Below, one piece after another: positions 18,944-27,497 of a stretch of 64,000 bases of DNA. The stretch comes from Notoacmeibacter sp. MSK16QG-6 (GTDB taxonomy: Bacteria > Pseudomonadota > Alphaproteobacteria > Rhizobiales > Rhizobiaceae). The stretch is from the NCBI RefSeq assembly GCF_024158145.1, contig NZ_JAMYXM010000006.1, positions 122,544-186,543 of the forward strand, given 5' to 3'. The notes beneath the pieces are model-generated. The model was not told where the DNA came from, did not search any database, and saw only the letters and a list, made by a program, of their open reading frames with translations. Each line of letters begins with the position of its first letter. Position 1 is the first letter of the stretch. A program made the translations under genes and the position numbers.

Positions 18944-19681
18944 GTGTTGGACGTAAGCTATCCAGCGGCACTTCTTGCGGGGCTTCTGTCCTTCATCTCA
19001 CCTTGCGTTTTACCGATCGTCCCGCCGTATCTGGCCTGGATGGCGGGCGTAAGCTTCGGCGATATGCGCAGCGACACGCTGGATTCAGCCAAGACCCGCA
19101 GCATTGCTTTTTCGTCCGTCGCCTTCGTTTTGGGTTTTACCACGGTTTTCGTTGCGCTTGGCGCCAGCGCCAGTCTTCTCGGTCAGACGCTCGTCCAGTA
19201 TTTCGATATCTTCTCGATCATTGCCGGCGCGCTGATCCTGATTATGGGCCTGCACTTTCTGGGCGTGTTTCGTATCGCTTTTCTATATCGCGAAGCGAGG
19301 ATCGATGTCCGTTCGAAACCTGCGGGTCTGGTCGGAGCATACGTGATGGGTCTCGCATTCGCATTTGGCTGGACGCCGTGCGTGGGCCCGGTTCTGGCGT
19401 CGATTCTCATGGTCGCCGGCGCGGAAGGGTCGGCCGGACGCGGCGCTGGACTTCTCGCAGCCTACTCGCTCGGGATCGGCACTCCCTTCATATTGGCCGG
19501 CATATTCGTCGCGCGCTTTATCGAATTATCCAGTCGACTGAAGAAACACATGCGTGCCGTCGAGATCGCCGTAGGCGTTCTGCTGATCATCACGGGTATC
19601 CTGTTCATGACTGGCTCCATGAGCGCTATTGCGCAATGGATGCTCGACGCCTTCCCCGACTTCTTCATGTCCATCGGTTGA
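18944..19681 (+). CDS. soxV: SoxV, CcdA/DsbD-type thiol-disulfide membrane transporter
   Basis: A protein of 245 residues with six predicted membrane helices. The two redox cysteines are in SPCVLPIVPPY (first helix) and GWTPCVGPVLASI (fourth helix), the CcdA signature. SoxV passes electrons from cytoplasmic thioredoxin to periplasmic SoxW, which keeps Sox proteins reduced. I start at GTG 18944 because GGGGAG lies 7 bases ahead and the protein then begins LDVSYPAALLAG as CcdA homologues do. ATG 18929 (five codons longer, weak Shine-Dalgarno) is an alternative, and the far upstream in-frame codon at 18806 is unlikely. soxW follows after 11 bases. Confidence 0.9.
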   Translation: MLDVSYPAALLAGLLSFISPCVLPIVPPYLAWMAGVSFGDMRSDTLDSAKTRSIAFSSVAFVLGFTTVFVALGASASLLGQTLVQYFDIFSIIAGALILIMGLHFLGVFRIAFLYREARIDVRSKPAGLVGAYVMGLAFAFGWTPCVGPVLASILMVAGAEGSAGRGAGLLAAYSLGIGTPFILAGIFVARFIELSSRLKKHMRAVEIAVGVLLIITGILFMTGSMSAIAQWMLDAFPDFFMSIG

Positions 19682-19692
19682 GGAGACCCATT

Positions 19693-20286
19693 ATGCGACA
19701 CGTATTGAAAATCGCACTGGCGGGATTGGCCGCCGCCGTGCTGACATTTGGCGTCCGTGCTGAAATCGGGCCGGACGGTTTACACAAGCAGGATTGGTTC
19801 GCCGTCACCTTCCGTGACGTTGCCGAAGACATTGAAGATGCCAAGGCAGAAGGGAAGCGTCTCGCGCTTGTTTTCGAACAGCGCGGCTGCATCTATTGCA
19901 AGCGTATGCATGAAGAACTGCTGAGCGATCCCGAGGTGCGCGATTATATCAACGAGAATTTCAAGGTCGTTCAGTACAATATGTTCGGCGACGAGGAGGT
20001 GACTGATCTGGATGGCGAATCGCTGACAGAGAAGAGTGCCGCCCGGAAATGGGGTTTGCTCTATACGCCGACGATCCTTTTCATGCCCGACGAGGTTCCT
20101 GACGAATCCATGCCGGCATCAAAAGCGGCGGTTGCATCCATGCCGGGTGCATTCGGTAAGTTCACCTTTCTCGATATGTTCAAATGGGTGAATGAAAAGG
20201 GCTATGAGGGGGAAGAGCATTTTCAGAAATACCACGCTCGCAAGATTGAAGAGGCTCGAAAGGCCGGTGCTATCCCCAATGAATAA
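19693..20286 (+). CDS. soxW: SoxW, periplasmic thioredoxin
   Basis: A 197-residue exported thioredoxin-fold protein. The signal peptide (about residues 1-22) is followed by a redox-active Cys66-Ile-Tyr-Cys69 in EQRGCIYCKRMHEE. GAGGAG precedes the ATG at 19693, which I prefer because the in-frame region upstream lies inside soxV. SoxW receives reducing power from SoxV and is thought to reactivate SoxYZ. The C-terminal part after residue 130 is lysine and glutamate rich and lacks recognisable motifs. Confidence 0.92.
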   Translation: MRHVLKIALAGLAAAVLTFGVRAEIGPDGLHKQDWFAVTFRDVAEDIEDAKAEGKRLALVFEQRGCIYCKRMHEELLSDPEVRDYINENFKVVQYNMFGDEEVTDLDGESLTEKSAARKWGLLYTPTILFMPDEVPDESMPASKAAVASMPGAFGKFTFLDMFKWVNEKGYEGEEHFQKYHARKIEEARKAGAIPNE

Positions 20287-20299
20287 ATCATTATATATC

Positions 20300-20307
20300 C
20301 ATATGAC
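20300..20307. promoter_or_regulatory. Candidate SoxR operator CATATGAC (soxW-soxX gap)
   Basis: Lies in the 105-base gap between soxW and soxX within an AT-rich stretch. It shares CATATGAC with the soxR-soxV and soxA-soxB gaps. The soxW-soxX gap is a known SoxR target in a related thiosulfate oxidiser. Inferred here. Confidence 0.45.
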
Positions 20308-20391
20308 TATTTGTCCTTGCCAGCGGTATGGCATTTGGCTAGCGTATGATGAAAGCCGCTTGGGAGGGCGGAAATGGCAGGGAGGAGCCGC

Positions 20392-20862
20392 ATGACATCG
20401 ACACTTCGCGCCCTGATTGTGGCATCCGGATTTGGAGCGGTGGCCCTTGCAGGTTCCGCAATGGCTCAGGATGTAAAGCCGGAGGCTGTGGCGTTCAGCG
20501 ACAGCGGGGGAATTGAAACGCCGGTCGCCGCACAGGCTGGATCGGCTGAGGCCGGTCAGAAGGTGCTGACCGATCGCAAGCTCGGCAATTGTGTGGCCTG
20601 CCATCAGGTCAGCACTCTCGATGCACCGTTCCAAGGCAATGTCGGGCCTTCGCTGGATGGTGTCGGCGACCGTTACGAGCCCGATATGTTACGCGCCATC
20701 GTGGTCAATCCCAAGAAGGCCTTATACGACGGTACGATCATGCCAGGTTTCTACACGCTGGACGTGGGCAAGCATGTCCGTGAGGACCTGGTAGGCAAGA
20801 CGATCCTGTCCGCCCAGCAGGTCGAGGACGTGGTCGCTTATTTGCAGACACTGAAGGAATGA
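20392..20862 (+). CDS. soxX: SoxX, c-type cytochrome subunit of SoxAX
   Basis: A 156-residue periplasmic monohaem cytochrome. The signal peptide ends near SAMAQD. Haem is bound at Cys67-Val-Ala-Cys70-His71, and GTIMPGFY supplies the expected methionine ligand. SoxX with SoxA joins thiosulfate to the SoxY cysteine. GGGAGG lies ahead of the ATG at 20392; the ATG at 20374 also has a GGGAGG and would add six residues. The signal-peptide fit favours 20392. soxY follows at once. Confidence 0.93.
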   Translation: MTSTLRALIVASGFGAVALAGSAMAQDVKPEAVAFSDSGGIETPVAAQAGSAEAGQKVLTDRKLGNCVACHQVSTLDAPFQGNVGPSLDGVGDRYEPDMLRAIVVNPKKALYDGTIMPGFYTLDVGKHVREDLVGKTILSAQQVEDVVAYLQTLKE

Positions 20863-20884
20863 GATGGTGAAGGAGGTTCACCCG

Positions 20885-21343
20885 ATGGAAATGAATAGAC
20901 GTAGCGTACTGGGCATCGTTGGCGCCGCCACCACCGTGGCCGCTATCGGCCTTCCGGTCGGTATCGCCAACGCAACGCCCGAAGATGCAATGGCGAAGGT
21001 CAGGGAATTTGCCGGCGGCAAGGAGCCGCAGACCGGTGGCAAGCTGACGCTCAATACGCCGGAGATCGCCGAAAACGGCAACTCGGTTCCTGTCGGCGTT
21101 TCGGTCGATAGCGCCATGGAAGGCGATGATATGGTCGAAGAGATCATGATCCTCGCAGATGGCAACCCCAACCCGGATGTCGTGACGTTCAAGTTCACGG
21201 AACTGTCCGGTGAGGCCGTGGCAGAAACACGCATGCGGCTGGCCAAAACACAGGACGTGGTTGCCGTGGCGAAGATGGCCAATGGCGACGTCCATATGGC
21301 AAAGGCGCCGGTCAAGGTCACAATCGGCGGTTGCGGCGGCTGA
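20885..21343 (+). CDS. soxY: SoxY, sulfur-carrier subunit of SoxYZ
   Basis: A 152-residue carrier protein. It has a twin-arginine signal (MNRRSVLGIVGAATT) and the invariant C-terminal GGCGG, with Cys150 as the swinging residue that carries sulfur intermediates. AGGAGG before 20885 selects this ATG rather than the one at 20864. It is co-exported with SoxZ, which has no signal. The 42 bases to soxZ contain only its ribosome binding site. Confidence 0.96.
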   Translation: MEMNRRSVLGIVGAATTVAAIGLPVGIANATPEDAMAKVREFAGGKEPQTGGKLTLNTPEIAENGNSVPVGVSVDSAMEGDDMVEEIMILADGNPNPDVVTFKFTELSGEAVAETRMRLAKTQDVVAVAKMANGDVHMAKAPVKVTIGGCGG

Positions 21344-21385
21344 CGAGGCCCCGCCACCGAGAACAGTTTTCAGGAGGTACAGGAC

Positions 21386-21709
21386 ATGGCTTCCAAGCCC
21401 CGTGTCAAACTGCCGAAATCGGCAAGCGCTGGTGAAGTGATCACCGTTAAGACACTGATCAGCCACGAAATGGAATCGGGTCAGCGCAAGGACAAGAATG
21501 GCGAGGTCATCCCCCGCCAGATCATCAACAAATTCACGGTCACGTTCAACGAAAAGCCTGTATTCGAAGCCGATATCGAGCCAGCCATCTCGTCGAACCC
21601 ATATTTCGAGTTTTCCGTGAAGGTGCCGGAGAGCGGGACATTTCACTTCAAATGGGAAGACGATGATGGATCGGTCTACGAGACCGAAGAGGCCATCGAA
21701 GTGGCGTAA
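21386..21709 (+). CDS. soxZ: SoxZ, partner subunit of SoxYZ
   Basis: A 107-residue immunoglobulin-like protein without signal peptide. The KTLISHEMESGQRKD segment and the C-terminal FHFKWEDDDGSVYETE are typical of SoxZ. It forms the heterodimer that carries sulfur substrates in the periplasm and is exported through the Tat signal of SoxY. An AGGAGG lies about 7 bases before the ATG. A 69-base gap to soxA includes a small hairpin at 21736-21752. Confidence 0.96.
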   Translation: MASKPRVKLPKSASAGEVITVKTLISHEMESGQRKDKNGEVIPRQIINKFTVTFNEKPVFEADIEPAISSNPYFEFSVKVPESGTFHFKWEDDDGSVYETEEAIEVA

Positions 21710-21735
21710 GCCGGTACGCAACCGAATGTTCATGA

Positions 21736-21752
21736 TGGCGCAGAGAGCGCCA
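21736..21752 (+). other. Small hairpin in the soxZ-soxA gap
   Basis: Arms TGGCGC and GCGCCA around a five-base loop AGAGA. No T run follows, so it is not a terminator. It may stabilise or separate the soxYZ and soxA parts of the message, or mean nothing. Confidence 0.3.
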
Positions 21753-21778
21753 GCCGGATCGAAAGGGAGGACGAAACG

Positions 21779-22639
21779 GTGAAGACAAAGGTGATCCTGG
21801 CAGCATCGGTGCTGGCGCTGTTCTCCAGTCCCGCCATGCTTGTAACGGCTTATGGCGATCCGGCAGAAGCAGAGCTTTCCATCGACGGCGAGAAAATAGC
21901 CGTCACAGCGGCCGCGCCGGAAGGCCACCCCTTCGACACGCTCTATTCCGGCTGGCTTTATCGTGAGCCGGAGACACGCGCGCTGGAAGAGGACAGCTTC
22001 GAGAACCCAGGAATGTTCGGTGTCGAACAGGGAGCGGAACTCTGGTCTGTGGTCGAGGGTTCGGCCGGCAAATCCTGCGAATCCTGCCACGCCAATCCCG
22101 AAGAGGACATGAAAGGCGTTGGCGCGTCGTACCCGAAATGGGACGCGGACTCCAAACGGCCGATCAATATCGAGTTGCAGATCGATAAGTGTCGCGAAGA
22201 GAACATGGGCGCGGAGCCTTACAAGTTCGACGCGCCTCAGCAGAAGGCGCTGACAGCCTTCATCAAGCACCAGTCTCTCGGCATGCCCGTCAAGCTCGAT
22301 CTGAGCGAGGGCGAAATGCAGAAATGGTGGGATCAGGGCAAGGAGATGTACTACACCCGGACGGGCCAGTTGAACCTCTCCTGCTCGAACTGTCACGAGG
22401 ACCACAGCGGCAATATGATCCGCGCGGATCATCTGTCGCAGGGTCAGGTCAACGGCTTTCCCACCTATCGTCTGAAGCAGAGCGCGCTGGTCTCGGTCCA
22501 TAACCGTTTCCGTGGCTGCATCCGCGATACACGCGCCGAATTTCCGAAAGCCTTTTCCGACGATCTGATGGCGCTGGAGACCTATGTGACCTGGCGCGGC
22601 TCCGGCCTTTCGGTCGAGACACCCGCGGTTCGTCAGTAA
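21779..22639 (+). CDS. soxA: SoxA, dihaem cytochrome subunit of SoxAX
   Basis: A 286-residue periplasmic protein with two haem sites: Cys100-Glu-Ser-Cys103-His104 and Cys202-Ser-Asn-Cys205-His206. Cys247 in FRGCIRDTRAEFP is the active-site cysteine that becomes a persulfide. It starts at a GTG with GGGAGG 8 bases ahead. The signal peptide covers about the first 25 residues. SoxAX oxidatively links thiosulfate to SoxYZ. Retention of both haem sites places it with the dihaem SoxA of alphaproteobacteria, not the monohaem kind. Confidence 0.96.
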   Translation: MKTKVILAASVLALFSSPAMLVTAYGDPAEAELSIDGEKIAVTAAAPEGHPFDTLYSGWLYREPETRALEEDSFENPGMFGVEQGAELWSVVEGSAGKSCESCHANPEEDMKGVGASYPKWDADSKRPINIELQIDKCREENMGAEPYKFDAPQQKALTAFIKHQSLGMPVKLDLSEGEMQKWWDQGKEMYYTRTGQLNLSCSNCHEDHSGNMIRADHLSQGQVNGFPTYRLKQSALVSVHNRFRGCIRDTRAEFPKAFSDDLMALETYVTWRGSGLSVETPAVRQ

Positions 22640-22681
22640 GTTGCGCGAGCCGGCTGCAAAGCGGCCGGTTCGTTTTTCGTC

Positions 22682-22692
22682 ACATATGACAT
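22682..22692. promoter_or_regulatory. Candidate SoxR operator ACATATGACAT (soxA-soxB gap)
   Basis: Exact repeat of the 11-mer at 18827, here 43 bases before the soxB ATG. Its presence inside the operon suggests an internal SoxR-controlled promoter. Inferred. Confidence 0.4.
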
Positions 22693-22734
22693 TGTCAGTC
22701 GGCGGCGAGAAGAGCACCGCCGGGAAGGATCGCC

Positions 22735-24426
22735 ATGTTCACCCGTCGCGAGTTTTTGCAATGGACGGCGGTTGCCGCCGGCACGATAGGCTTTTCCTCC
22801 AACGTCACGCGTCTAGCTGCGCAACAGCAGCTGACACAGGACGATCTGCTTGCCTTCGACGCAACCGGCGATCTCACCATCCTTCACGTCACCGACATTC
22901 ACGCCCAGCTCAAGCCCATCTATTTCCGGCCACCAAGTGAGAATATCGGTGTCGGCATGTTCGAAGGCGTGCCTCCTCACCTCGTCGGCGAAGCGTTCCT
23001 GAAGCACTTCGATCTGACGCCGGGCAGCGCCCTCGCCTATGCCCATACGATGGTCGACTATGTGAACCTTGCCAAAACCTATGGCCGGATGGGTGGGCTC
23101 GACAGGATCGCAACGGTCGTAAATGCGGTTCGCGCCGAACGGGGCGATGGCAATGTTCTGCTGCTTGACGGCGGCGACACGTGGCAAGGCAGTTACACCT
23201 CCCTGCAGACCAAGGGACAGGACATGGTTGACGCCATGGCGCTGCTGAAGCCGGATGCAATGGTCGGCCATTGGGAGTTCACCTATGGCGAGGACCGCGT
23301 GCTCGAACTGATCGACGCGCTGGATTACCCCTTCCTTTCGGCCAACGTCTTCGACACCACCTGGGACGAACCCGTCTTCGAAGCCGCCATGATGCAGGAA
23401 GTGGCAGGCCACAAGGTCGCGGTAATCGGCCAGTCCATGCCCTACACGCCTATCGCCAATCCGCGCTGGATGATCCCGAACTGGAGCTTTGGCATTCGGC
23501 CTGAAGTCATTTCCGCGCAGGTTGAGAAGGCGCGTGCCGATGGCGCTGAGGTTGTGATCCTGCTGTCGCATAACGGCTTTGATGTCGATCAGAAACTGGC
23601 GCGTGACGTCCCTGGTATCGATGTCATCCTGACCGGTCACACGCATGACGCCATACCGCGCGCTATCGAGATCGGAAAGACGCTGCTCCTCGCATCGGGC
23701 AGTCATGGCAAATTTGTCGGCCGCGTCGATCTGGAGATCAAGGATGGTAAGGTCACGGCACACCAGTCTAGGACAATTCCAGTCTTCTCCGATGTGATCG
23801 CGCCCGATCCGGCCATGAGCGCGAAGATCGACGAAATCCGCACACCTTATGAGAGCGAACTCAATCGCGTTATCGGGCAGGCCGACGAGCTTCTGTACCG
23901 GCGGGGTAATTTCAACGGCACATGGGACGATGTGATCTGTCAGGGAATGATCGAAGAACGCGACGCGCAACTGGCCTTCTCACCCGGCTTCCGCTGGGGC
24001 GCGACTCTGCTTCCCGGTCAGGACATAACAATCGACGACCTGCATAACCAGACATCGATGACCTACCCTTCTGTCTATCGGCTGGAGTTCACCGGCCAGC
24101 AGATCAAGGAGATCATGGAAGACGTCTGCGACAATCTCTTCAACACAGATCCCTATTTCCAGCAGGGAGGCGACATGGTTCGCGTTGGCGGCATGGCTTA
24201 TACCTGCGCGCCGAAAGAAACGATCGGCAACCGCATTTCAGACATGACCATGACCGCGACCGGCGAACCCATCGAACTGGAGAAGAACTATGTCGTGGCA
24301 GGCTGGGCTTCGGTCAACGAAGACGTCGAGGGCCCTGCAATTTGGGATGTCATGGAAAACTATATCGCCCGAAAGCAGACAGTGACCGCATCCGGAGCCG
24401 ATGTCGTAAAGGTTGTCGGCATCTAA
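22735..24426 (+). CDS. soxB: SoxB, dimanganese thiosulfohydrolase
   Basis: A 563-residue 5'-nucleotidase-fold enzyme. The Tat signal is TRREFLQWTAVAAG. Metal-site motifs are VTDIHAQLKP near residue 60, LLDGGDTWQGS near 145, GHWEFTYGE, LSHNGFD and GHTHD near 303. It cleaves sulfate from the cysteine S-thiosulfonate on SoxY. The length equals characterised SoxB. A weak GGAAGG precedes the ATG. It is 95 bases after soxA with a candidate SoxR motif in the gap. Confidence 0.97.
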   Translation: MFTRREFLQWTAVAAGTIGFSSNVTRLAAQQQLTQDDLLAFDATGDLTILHVTDIHAQLKPIYFRPPSENIGVGMFEGVPPHLVGEAFLKHFDLTPGSALAYAHTMVDYVNLAKTYGRMGGLDRIATVVNAVRAERGDGNVLLLDGGDTWQGSYTSLQTKGQDMVDAMALLKPDAMVGHWEFTYGEDRVLELIDALDYPFLSANVFDTTWDEPVFEAAMMQEVAGHKVAVIGQSMPYTPIANPRWMIPNWSFGIRPEVISAQVEKARADGAEVVILLSHNGFDVDQKLARDVPGIDVILTGHTHDAIPRAIEIGKTLLLASGSHGKFVGRVDLEIKDGKVTAHQSRTIPVFSDVIAPDPAMSAKIDEIRTPYESELNRVIGQADELLYRRGNFNGTWDDVICQGMIEERDAQLAFSPGFRWGATLLPGQDITIDDLHNQTSMTYPSVYRLEFTGQQIKEIMEDVCDNLFNTDPYFQQGGDMVRVGGMAYTCAPKETIGNRISDMTMTATGEPIELEKNYVVAGWASVNEDVEGPAIWDVMENYIARKQTVTASGADVVKVVGI

Positions 24427-24480
24427 ACCTGTCTGTCGCTGAAATCAGGTGGACAAGCCGGCTCGGTTGATACATATTCA

Positions 24481-24490
24481 TATTCGAATA
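24481..24490. promoter_or_regulatory. Palindrome TATTCGAATA upstream of soxC
   Basis: Perfect palindrome 22 bases before the soxC ATG, identical to 16292-16301. Upstream ACATATTCA (24472-24480) extends it with a second CATATTC half. Candidate SoxR operator by position. Confidence 0.5.
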
Positions 24491-24512
24491 CTTTAAGTAT
24501 CGGGAGGAGCCG

Positions 24513-25793
24513 ATGGTGGAGTCCGCTAAAGCGCGCGGTCGCATACCGAACGCGCGTCGACAGTTTTTGAAAGCCGGTCTGACCGCTGCGGGCGGCACAC
24601 TGGCCGTTGCAAGCGGTGTGAAAGCCGCGCAGCCAGATCCGAAAATTACCGAGATTCAGGATTGGAACCGATATCTCGGAGACGGCGTCGACGCGTCGCC
24701 TTATGGGTCTCCGAGCCAGTTCGAAGCGGACATTGTACGCCGCAACGTTCCTTGGCTAACGGCCGATGCCACGTCATCTGTCAATTTCACGCCGCTTTAT
24801 GCGCTCGATGGGACGATTACCCCAAGTGGTCTCTGCTTCGAGCGGCACCATGGCGGCGTCGCGGTAATTAACCCCGCCGATCATCGTCTGATGATCCACG
24901 GATTGGTCGACCGGCCCCTCGTCTTCACGATGGATGATCTCAAACGTTTTCCTCGCGAAAATCGTGTCTACTTCCTCGAATGCGCTGCAAATTCCGGTAT
25001 GGAGTGGCGTGGCGCGCAGCTCAATGGCTGCCAGTTCACGCACGGCATGATCCATAATGTCGAATATACCGGCATCCCGCTTCGTTTCATATTGGAGGAA
25101 GCCGGCGTCAAGGCCGATGCCAAATGGCTTTTGGCCGAAGGTGCTGACGCGGCGGCAATGACCCGTTCCATCCCGATCGAGAAGGTCATGGATGACTGTC
25201 TGATCGCCTTCAAGATGAATGGCGAAGCGCTCAGACCAGAGCAGGGTTATCCGGTTCGGCTCGTCGTGCCGGGCTGGGAAGGTAATATGTGGATCAAGTG
25301 GCTACGCCGGCTTGAACTCGGCGATAAGCCATGGGCGCAGCGCGAGGAAACCAGCAAATATACCGATCTGCTGGCGAACGGCGTCGCCCGCCGTCACACC
25401 TGGGTGATGGACGTCAAAAGCGTCGTAACCAACCCTTCGCCGCAGGCGCCGCTGACTCACAGCAAAGGGCGAACTGTTGCCACCGGGTTGGCCTGGAGCG
25501 GCCATGGGCGGATTGCGAAAGTCGATGTCTCCATCGACGGCGGCCGCAACTGGTCGGAAGCGCGCCTTGAGGGCGGCACATCGAAGGGCGTCTACCGTTT
25601 CTATCACGATTTCGACTGGGACGGCGCCGAACTCTTTCTTCAATCCAGAGCCATCGACGAGGCAGGCAACGTCCAGCCGACGAAGGATCAGCTCCGCGCG
25701 GAGCGTGGTGAGAATTCGATCTATCACAACAATGGCATCCAGACCTGGCATGTCCGCCAAGATGGAGTGACAGAAAATGTCGAAGTTTCTTAG
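24513..25793 (+). CDS. soxC: SoxC, molybdenum subunit of sulfane dehydrogenase Sox(CD)2
   Basis: A 426-residue sulfite oxidase-family molybdoprotein. The Tat signal is ARRQFLKAGLTAAGG. Cys157 in FLECAANSGME is the molybdenum ligand. A Mo-co dimerisation domain (about 300-410) follows. With the cytochrome SoxD it removes six electrons from the SoxY-bound sulfane sulfur, so thiosulfate can go fully to sulfate without stored sulfur. A GGGAGGAG lies before the ATG. The end overlaps soxD by 17 bases. Confidence 0.96.
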   Translation: MVESAKARGRIPNARRQFLKAGLTAAGGTLAVASGVKAAQPDPKITEIQDWNRYLGDGVDASPYGSPSQFEADIVRRNVPWLTADATSSVNFTPLYALDGTITPSGLCFERHHGGVAVINPADHRLMIHGLVDRPLVFTMDDLKRFPRENRVYFLECAANSGMEWRGAQLNGCQFTHGMIHNVEYTGIPLRFILEEAGVKADAKWLLAEGADAAAMTRSIPIEKVMDDCLIAFKMNGEALRPEQGYPVRLVVPGWEGNMWIKWLRRLELGDKPWAQREETSKYTDLLANGVARRHTWVMDVKSVVTNPSPQAPLTHSKGRTVATGLAWSGHGRIAKVDVSIDGGRNWSEARLEGGTSKGVYRFYHDFDWDGAELFLQSRAIDEAGNVQPTKDQLRAERGENSIYHNNGIQTWHVRQDGVTENVEVS

Positions 25794-27060
25794 GCCACTC
25801 ATTGCCGTTGGCTTTCTCGGCGGTCTGGTCCTCGTAGCCCAGCCTGCCTCCGCTCAGGACGCGGCAAATGGCGAGAAGATTTTCAAGCGCTGCTCTGCAT
25901 GTCATGCAGTCGGTCCAGGCGCGAAGAACAAATCCGGCCCCACTTTAAATGGTGTGGTAGAGCGGAAAGCAGCGGCGGTTGAGGGCTTCCGCTATTCCAA
26001 GGCGATGACCGAGGCCGGAAAAAACGGCCTGGCATGGACAGAAGAGCATTTGAGCGAATTTCTTGCAGCGCCACGTAAGAAGGTGAAGGGTACGAAAATG
26101 GCCTTTGCCGGCCTCAAGAAGGATAAGGAAATCGCCGACATTATCGCCTATCTGCGGCAATTTGCGGATGATGGCAGCGCCGCCAAACCTGAGCAGGCGA
26201 ATGCAGACGGGGCGATACAATCGAATCCGGGAATGGCGGAAGCCGAGCCGGAGGCCAATGCTTCTGAAGCCGAAATGGCGGAAGAGACAAAAAAACAGCA
26301 GCAGACTGGCGCGGGTGAAGATGTAGCCGCCGCGCCGAAAGCTGAAATTGCGGATGGAGCAGGCGAGAGCGTCGATGCATCGGCTGGTGACGAAGAGGCG
26401 GCTGGTCAGGACGTGGCGATGGCGCCTCCCCCGCCAAGCGGTGGCCCCATGAATATCGGCCGCCCTGCCCTTGAAGATGAAATCGCGGCTTGGGACATCG
26501 ATGTTCGCCCCGATGGCAAGGGATTGCCAGAGGGGTCCGGTACGGTGGCGGAAGGCGAAGGGATTTATGACGAACGTTGCGCGTCCTGTCACGGTGCGTT
26601 TGGTGAAGGCGAAGGCCGCTGGCCGGTTCTGGCGGGCGGTCAGGGAACACTGACCGATGAACGTCCGGAAAAGACGATCGGCTCTTATTGGCCTTATCTT
26701 TCAACGGTTTACGACTACGTTCACCGTGCCATGCCCTTTGGGGACGCGCGTTCGCTGACCGACGACGAAACCTATGCCGTGACGGCCTATCTGCTCTATC
26801 TGAACGATCTGGTGAAAGACGACTTCGAGTTGAATAGCAAGAATTTCAGCGGAATCGATCTGCCGAACCATGATGGCTTCAAGCCTGACGACCGCCAGAG
26901 CGAGCCGCAGAATGCGGAGAATGCGCAGGCCGAATTGTGCATGAAGGATTGCAAGGAAGGGCCGGCAGAAATCACCATGCGTGCCCGGGTGCTGGACGTG
27001 ACCCCCGACAATGCCGATAGTGACGAGCAGGACGAACTGGGAGAAGGTGCGATTGACTAA
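25777..27060 (+). CDS. soxD: SoxD, dihaem cytochrome subunit of Sox(CD)2
   Basis: A 427-residue exported cytochrome. The first haem domain has Cys39-Ser-Ala-Cys42-His43 (about residues 25-125) and the second Cys268-Ala-Ser-Cys271-His272 (about 250-345). They are joined by a long Ala/Glu-rich acidic linker (about 130-225) that ends in a PPPP turn. The tail carries CMKDC as in other SoxD. The linker makes it somewhat longer than usual. Start overlaps soxC, so translation is coupled. It passes electrons from SoxC to the respiratory chain. Confidence 0.95.
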   Translation: MSKFLRPLIAVGFLGGLVLVAQPASAQDAANGEKIFKRCSACHAVGPGAKNKSGPTLNGVVERKAAAVEGFRYSKAMTEAGKNGLAWTEEHLSEFLAAPRKKVKGTKMAFAGLKKDKEIADIIAYLRQFADDGSAAKPEQANADGAIQSNPGMAEAEPEANASEAEMAEETKKQQQTGAGEDVAAAPKAEIADGAGESVDASAGDEEAAGQDVAMAPPPPSGGPMNIGRPALEDEIAAWDIDVRPDGKGLPEGSGTVAEGEGIYDERCASCHGAFGEGEGRWPVLAGGQGTLTDERPEKTIGSYWPYLSTVYDYVHRAMPFGDARSLTDDETYAVTAYLLYLNDLVKDDFELNSKNFSGIDLPNHDGFKPDDRQSEPQNAENAQAELCMKDCKEGPAEITMRARVLDVTPDNADSDEQDELGEGAID

Positions 27061-27439
27061 GAGCCATTCACTGCATCGTCTGGCCCATTCGTTTTGTTTC
27101 ATCGCGCCCATGCTCCTTGGCACCGCCGCCATGGCGGAGACCAATCCCAGCTATGAAGAGGTCGAGAGGGCTGTCGAGACGATAATCCAGATTGAAGGCG
27201 ATACGGACTACGGCGAATATCTTTCGGGAGAATGCGTCGCGTGCCACGCACCCGCGGGAACTGCAAAGGACTCGCCCATTCCATCCATCGCGGGTTGGCG
27301 TCGTGAGGATTTGATCCGAGCCATGGTGGAATATCGAACTGGCTATCGGGAAAATCCGGTCATGACGACGGCAATGGCGACGAAGGGCGACGAGGAAATT
27401 GCGTCTCTTGCCGCTTGGTACTCAGAACAGGGACAATAA
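27053..27439 (+). CDS. soxE: SoxE-like monohaem cytochrome c
   Basis: A small periplasmic cytochrome with one haem site, Cys61-Val-Ala-Cys64-His65, and a possible methionine ligand in NPVMTTAMA. I start at TTG 27053 because the signal peptide then has normal length and GGGAG lies 9 bases ahead. GTG 27047 and ATG 27011 are in frame upstream, the latter giving 142 residues and overlapping soxD by 50 bases. It precedes soxF by 58 bases. It is shorter than the dihaem SoxE of Paracoccus and resembles the haem subunit of flavocytochrome c. Confidence 0.82.
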   Translation: MTKSHSLHRLAHSFCFIAPMLLGTAAMAETNPSYEEVERAVETIIQIEGDTDYGEYLSGECVACHAPAGTAKDSPIPSIAGWRREDLIRAMVEYRTGYRENPVMTTAMATKGDEEIASLAAWYSEQGQ

Positions 27440-27497
27440 GCGCCTGCCAGTCTCCTTAGGTTCCTGCTAGATTGGTTCGGAAACGGGAGGATATCGC

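Noticed and set aside
20738..22717. A 659-codon open frame on the minus strand across soxX, soxY, soxZ and soxA
   Set aside because: It is antisense to four clearly real genes with haem and carrier motifs. It has no domain I recognise and is best explained by codon bias of the plus-strand genes.
22813..23970. A 385-codon open frame on the minus strand inside soxB
   Set aside because: Antisense shadow of soxB, which has full metal-site motifs.
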